DNA of 9,768 bases from Nitrospinota bacterium. GTDB lineage: Bacteria; UBA8248. Under the pieces are notes generated by a model. That model was not told the DNA's origin, ran no database searches, and was given only the letters and a program-made list of their open reading frames with translations. The stretch spans positions 1,923 to 11,690 of the forward strand of contig DNYS01000272.1 of NCBI GenBank assembly GCA_003506735.1, read 5' to 3'. Numbering within the stretch: the first letter of the stretch is position 1; each line of letters starts with the position of its first letter. Both the position numbers and the translations under genes were made by a program. Positions 6,905 through 9,768 of this stretch are shown here, in pieces.

Positions 6905-7009
6905 TTGCCGGGGAATTAAATCGGTTTTTTTGTCAGGCGACTTGCTTGGAAGCGTATACCGCTGACGGCTCGTGTGAGGCGGAAACCCCGCCCCGCCCGC
7001 CACCGGTTG

Positions 7010-8938
7010 CTATGCCTGTCCCGGCGCCAAATCCGGGGGAGAGGGTTTGGCGCCGGCCTGGGGGCGAGAACTCTCCGGTTTGGTCCGCGGAGAAGGGCGT
7101 AATTCGCTTTGGCGGGCTTCCTGTTTCTTTTTGAGCGCCACCGGCGCCTCGCCCGTTTCGAGCAGGGCTTCGATGTCCTCTCTATCGAGGGTCTCGAATT
7201 CCAGAAGCGCCTTGGCCAGAAGGTCGAGCTTGTCCCGGTTGTCCCTCAGAAGATTGATGGCATTTTCGTACGCATTGGTGACCAATTTCTTCACTTCCTC
7301 GTCGATGGCCATGGCGATGGAATCGCTATAGTCGCGGTGTTGAGACAATTCCCTCCCCAGGAAAATCTGCTCCTGCTTCTTCCCGTAGGAAAGCGGCCCA
7401 AGCTTTTCGCTCATCCCCCACTCGCAAACCATGTTCCGCGCGATCTCCGTGGAGCTTTGGATATCCTGTTTGACGCCCGTGGTCATTTCGTCGAAGACCA
7501 ACATCTCCGCCGCGCGGCCGCCCATCAGGATATTCAGTTGTTTGAGCAGGAATGTCCGGTTTTCGCTGTAGCGGTCCTCTTCCGGAAACGACCAGGTGCT
7601 CCCCAGTGAAAATCCCCTCGGAATGATCGTCACTTTCTCCACCGGGTCCGTGCCCGGAGTGAGAACAGAGACGAGCGCGTGCCCCGACTCGTGGTAGGCG
7701 GTGTTTTCCCTCTCTTTCTCGCTCAGAACGAGGCTCCGCCTTTCCTTGCCCATCAGAACCTTATCCTTGGCCTCGGTCAGGTCGGACATCTCCACGGCGT
7801 CCTTTCTGAGCCGGGCCGCGATCAGAGCGGCTTCATTCAGCAGGTTGGCTAGATCCGCACCCGAGAACCGGGGCGTGCCCCGCGCGATCAGTTCGAGATT
7901 TGCCAAATCGTCGAGGGGGATTTCCCTGGAATGCACCTGGAGAATTTTGAGGCGGCCGATGATGTCCGGCAAGGACACGACAATCTGGCGATCGAACCGC
8001 CCCGGGCGCAAAAGGGCCGGGTCGAGAACGTCGGGCCGGTTGGTGGCGGATATGAGTATCACGCCGTCGTTCGACTCGAAGCCGTCCATCTCGACAAGAA
8101 GCTGGTTCAGGGTTTGCTCGCGTTCATCGTGACCGCCGCCCAGCCCGGCACCGCGGTGGCGGCCGACCGCATCAATTTCATCGATAAAGATGATGCATGG
8201 GGCATTGGCTTTTCCCTGCTCGAAGAGGTCGCGGACGCGGGAAGCCCCGACGCCAACGAACATCTCGACAAAGCTGGAGCCGCTGATCTGGAAAAAGGGA
8301 ACGTCCGCCTCTCCCGCGATGGCACGGGCAAGGAGGGTCTTCCCCGTTCCAGGGGGGCCGATCAGGAGCACGCCCTTGGGAATCCGCGCGCCGAGGCGGG
8401 TGTATTTCGGCGGATCCCGAAGGAAGTCGACAAGCTCTTCGAGTTCCTCTTGCGCCTCCTCGATTCCGGCGACGTCCTTGAAAGTCACTTTTTTCTTATC
8501 GGGCTCGGCCACCAGCCGTGCCTTGCTCTTTCCGAAAGAAAGGGCCTTCGACCCGCCCATTTGCATCTGACGCATGAAGAATATCCACACCCCGAGCAGA
8601 ACCAGCATCGGTAACCAGCTCAGGAGAAGATTCACATACCATGAATTCTGCTCCACGGGCTCCGCGCTGATACGTACGCCCTTTTTCCGGAGCGTGTCGA
8701 TCAAGTTGGGGTCCTTGGGCGCATAGGTCTGGAATATTTTGCCGTTGAGATAGCGGCCCCGGATATTGTCCCCCTGAACGAGGACCTCGCTGATCTGGCC
8801 CTGATTCACGGACTGGAGAAAGTCGCTGTAGACGATTTTGCGGTCCAGCGTACGGGTGCTATTGAAGGCCTGAAACAGCCCCACCATGACGAGACCGATG
8901 ATAAGCCACATGGCTAGGTTTTTATAAAATTGATCCAA
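7010..8938 (-). CDS. ftsH: ATP-dependent zinc metalloprotease FtsH
   Basis: Membrane-anchored AAA+ protease that unfolds and degrades damaged membrane proteins and short-lived regulators; in E. coli it controls LpxC, hence LPS level. The 642-residue product has two membrane segments (about 8-25 and 101-123) around a periplasmic domain, then the AAA domain: Walker A GPPGTGKT (194-201), Walker [10 protein letters not shown] (248-256), and the second region of homology with [20 protein letters not shown] (298-317). The M41 protease domain has HESGH (416-420) as zinc ligands and TTGVKQD (486-492), whose Asp492 is the expected third ligand. The tail after about 600 is Lys/Pro/Ser-rich and looks disordered. 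The start is TTG: GAGGG lies 6 nt upstream, and the nearby ATG at 8943 is out of frame. It follows tilS, a common pairing; pdxJ comes next rather than the folP or glmM found there in many bacteria. Confidence 0.98.
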   Translation of the reverse strand: MDQFYKNLAMWLIIGLVMVGLFQAFNSTRTLDRKIVYSDFLQSVNQGQISEVLVQGDNIRGRYLNGKIFQTYAPKDPNLIDTLRKKGVRISAEPVEQNSWYVNLLLSWLPMLVLLGVWIFFMRQMQMGGSKALSFGKSKARLVAEPDKKKVTFKDVAGIEEAQEELEELVDFLRDPPKYTRLGARIPKGVLLIGPPGTGKTLLARAIAGEADVPFFQISGSSFVEMFVGVGASRVRDLFEQGKANAPCIIFIDEIDAVGRHRGAGLGGGHDEREQTLNQLLVEMDGFESNDGVILISATNRPDVLDPALLRPGRFDRQIVVSLPDIIGRLKILQVHSREIPLDDLANLELIARGTPRFSGADLANLLNEAALIAARLRKDAVEMSDLTEAKDKVLMGKERRSLVLSEKERENTAYHESGHALVSVLTPGTDPVEKVTIIPRGFSLGSTWSFPEEDRYSENRTFLLKQLNILMGGRAAEMLVFDEMTTGVKQDIQSSTEIARNMVCEWGMSEKLGPLSYGKKQEQIFLGRELSQHRDYSDSIAMAIDEEVKKLVTNAYENAINLLRDNRDKLDLLAKALLEFETLDREDIEALLETGEAPVALKKKQEARQSELRPSPRTKPESSRPQAGAKPSPPDLAPGQA

Positions 8939-8944
8939 TGCATT

Positions 8945-8949
8945 CCCTC
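8945..8949 (-). promoter_or_regulatory. Ribosome-binding site of ftsH
   Basis: GAGGG on the minus strand, 6 nt before TTG 8938. It decides the TTG start, because the only nearby ATG (8943-8941) is in a different frame. Confidence 0.65.
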
Positions 8950-8974
8950 AAAAATCATGGAAAATACTACAATT

Positions 8975-8980
8975 ATTATA
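8975..8980 (-). promoter_or_regulatory. Candidate -10 element upstream of ftsH
   Basis: A perfect TATAAT on the minus strand, in the AT-rich tilS-ftsH gap, about 37 nt before the ftsH start. No acceptable -35 is found at 16-18 nt (GAACCC or neighbours), and there is no extended TGn, so activity would need an activator or the match is chance. I also looked for a heat-shock (sigma-32) type site, since ftsH is heat-shock controlled in E. coli, and saw only an isolated CCCCAC. Confidence 0.35.
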
Positions 8981-9009
8981 GAATATCAGGATTTGTGGGG
9001 TTCGTCTAT

Positions 9010-9768
9010 CTATAGGTCTCGGATATCCTTGACCGTTCGGGCTGTCAGAGCCACAAATTGACGCGATCCGGGGCGGGAGCGGTATTTTTCCGAAACAGCA
9101 TGCCCCACCGCCCAGATTATCTCATCTCCGGAGGCGAGGAGCGGGATGTATTCCCGTTCGAGACGGGGTATCTTCCGGTCTATGAAAAACTCCTTCAATT
9201 TTCGCTCTCCCGCTCCTCCAGGAGGATAAAACCGATCTCCGGGGCGTCTGGTTCGAACAATGATCCCCTCCGGAAGGCTGAGGGAATCCAGATCAGCCGC
9301 AAACTTGCCGTCCGGCGCCTCGCCCCCCTCCACGGGCGGGCTTGCTTCTATCTCGATGCACAGCCCGGGGTGGACGGTCCGGCCCGGAATGGCGAGAGAA
9401 ACCTCATCCTCCGGCAAGGGGGATTCTTCGTCCGGGATGCCGATGAAAATCGAGTCGTACCGCCGCCATGCCCGTGACTTTCCCGGTAGGCTGAGGGTGG
9501 CGGAGGGACCACTTTCGAGTGCCAGACGGTCGATACTCTTAATGATTCTCTCCAGTGCCATTCGGCGGCCGGCGGCTCCGCCACCGGTTTTCAGGGCCGC
9601 CGACCAGAGCCCCGCCCGTACGGCGCTGGGGAGGAGCCTGACCCCCGATAGCGGGAAAATGCGGACATGATTCCCCTCTTTTGAAAGAAACGCCCCGCAC
9701 GCGTCATCGACCGATGCCTCGAGGGTTTCGATCGCATCGCTCAAATGGCCTGCGCTGCCGGCGATTCG
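9010..9768 (-). CDS. tilS: tRNA(Ile)-lysidine synthetase, C-terminal part (cut by window edge)
   Basis: TilS attaches lysine to C34 of the CAU-anticodon tRNA-Ile, changing its decoding from AUG to AUA and its charging from Met to Ile; it is essential in most bacteria. Only about 252 C-terminal residues are visible. The frame is open to the right edge, and the N-terminal PP-loop (SGGxDS) domain lies outside. The recognisable part is the C-terminal TilS domain: IIVRTRRPGDRFYPPGG (near genome position 9265-9215), then KLKEFFIDRKIPRLERE and IPLLASGDEIIWAVGHAVSEKYR, a typical ending. Before it is the linker and substrate-binding region with lower conservation. The first TTG in frame (9744) is not the start. 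ftsH follows by about 70 nt, the common tilS-ftsH order but without hpt between. Confidence 0.93.
   Translation of the reverse strand, partial: RIAGSAGHLSDAIETLEASVDDACGAFLSKEGNHVRIFPLSGVRLLPSAVRAGLWSAALKTGGGAAGRRMALERIIKSIDRLALESGPSATLSLPGKSRAWRRYDSIFIGIPDEESPLPEDEVSLAIPGRTVHPGLCIEIEASPPVEGGEAPDGKFAADLDSLSLPEGIIVRTRRPGDRFYPPGGAGERKLKEFFIDRKIPRLEREYIPLLASGDEIIWAVGHAVSEKYRSRPGSRQFVALTARTVKDIRDL

Larger units (their letters stand above)
6859..7009. other. 151-nt intergenic region between ftsH and pdxJ
   Basis: It starts GC-rich just after ftsH (GGCGG/CCGCC pairing around a GGTTT loop, without a following T-tract, so not a standard terminator). It passes through an A7 run (T7 at 6925-6931 on the plus strand), has a weak -10-like TTTAAT (6920-6915) without a good -35, and ends with the hairpin at 6886-6904 and the pdxJ ribosome-binding site. 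I see no small gene or tRNA in it. Confidence 0.6.

Noticed and set aside
6859..7009. tRNA or small RNA in the ftsH-pdxJ gap
   Set aside because: Only one clear hairpin; no cloverleaf, no TTCGANNC-type arm and no acceptor pairing.
6241..7134. 297-codon plus-strand frame opposite pdxJ and the ftsH end
   Set aside because: Antisense to two certain genes; a GC-rich coding strand commonly leaves long open frames opposite. Composition is not protein-like. The same holds for other long plus-strand frames, e.g. 2505-3194, 5078-5668 and 7931-8614.
1..9768. Mobile element, CRISPR array or defence system
   Set aside because: No transposase or integrase, no spaced direct repeats and no Cas or defence motif; all recognised genes are core housekeeping genes.

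Overview
The window carries nine protein-coding genes, all on the minus strand, in a core-genome 'housekeeping' region of a Gram-negative bacterium. I see no mobile element, CRISPR array, rRNA, tRNA or phage gene. The presence of lptC-lptA-lptB shows a diderm with lipopolysaccharide. The lptCAB-rpoN block and the pdxJ-nnr-tsaE block together, in moderately GC-rich DNA, resemble deltaproteobacterial-type genomes and related uncultured phyla. That placement is an inference from gene order and general sequence flavour, not a search result.

Reading in the direction of transcription (right to left): the C-terminal part of tilS (tRNA-Ile lysidine synthetase, cut by the right edge) is followed after about 70 nt by ftsH (membrane AAA+ protease). 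After a 151-nt GC-rich gap containing a perfect hairpin come three tightly packed genes: pdxJ (pyridoxine phosphate synthase), a fused nnrE/nnrD gene (NAD(P)HX repair) and tsaE (ATPase of the t6A tRNA-modification complex). The pdxJ-nnr gap is 2 nt and nnr-tsaE overlap by 4 nt, so these three are probably one translationally coupled operon.

A 379-nt AT-richer stretch without a convincing gene separates tsaE from the second operon. That operon is lptC, lptA, lptB and rpoN, with lptC/lptA overlapping by 4 nt, lptA/lptB by 11 nt (preferred start), and lptB/rpoN 29 nt apart. LptC and LptA form the periplasmic bridge that carries LPS, and LptB is the cytoplasmic ATPase that drives extraction. rpoN encodes sigma-54 and often follows lptB in proteobacteria. 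Downstream of rpoN the last 179 nt of the window are AT-rich and hold no supported gene.

Nothing here looks like a new biological system. The points worth a second look are small: an unusual contraction of familiar gene neighbourhoods (no acpS, folP, glmM or kdsC/kdsD where relatives often have them), a possible 32-codon leader ORF ending 3 nt before lptC, homopolymer tracts concentrated in lptA, a low-complexity insert in LptA, an intercistronic hairpin before pdxJ, and frequent non-ATG starts (ftsH, tsaE, nnr, rpoN).
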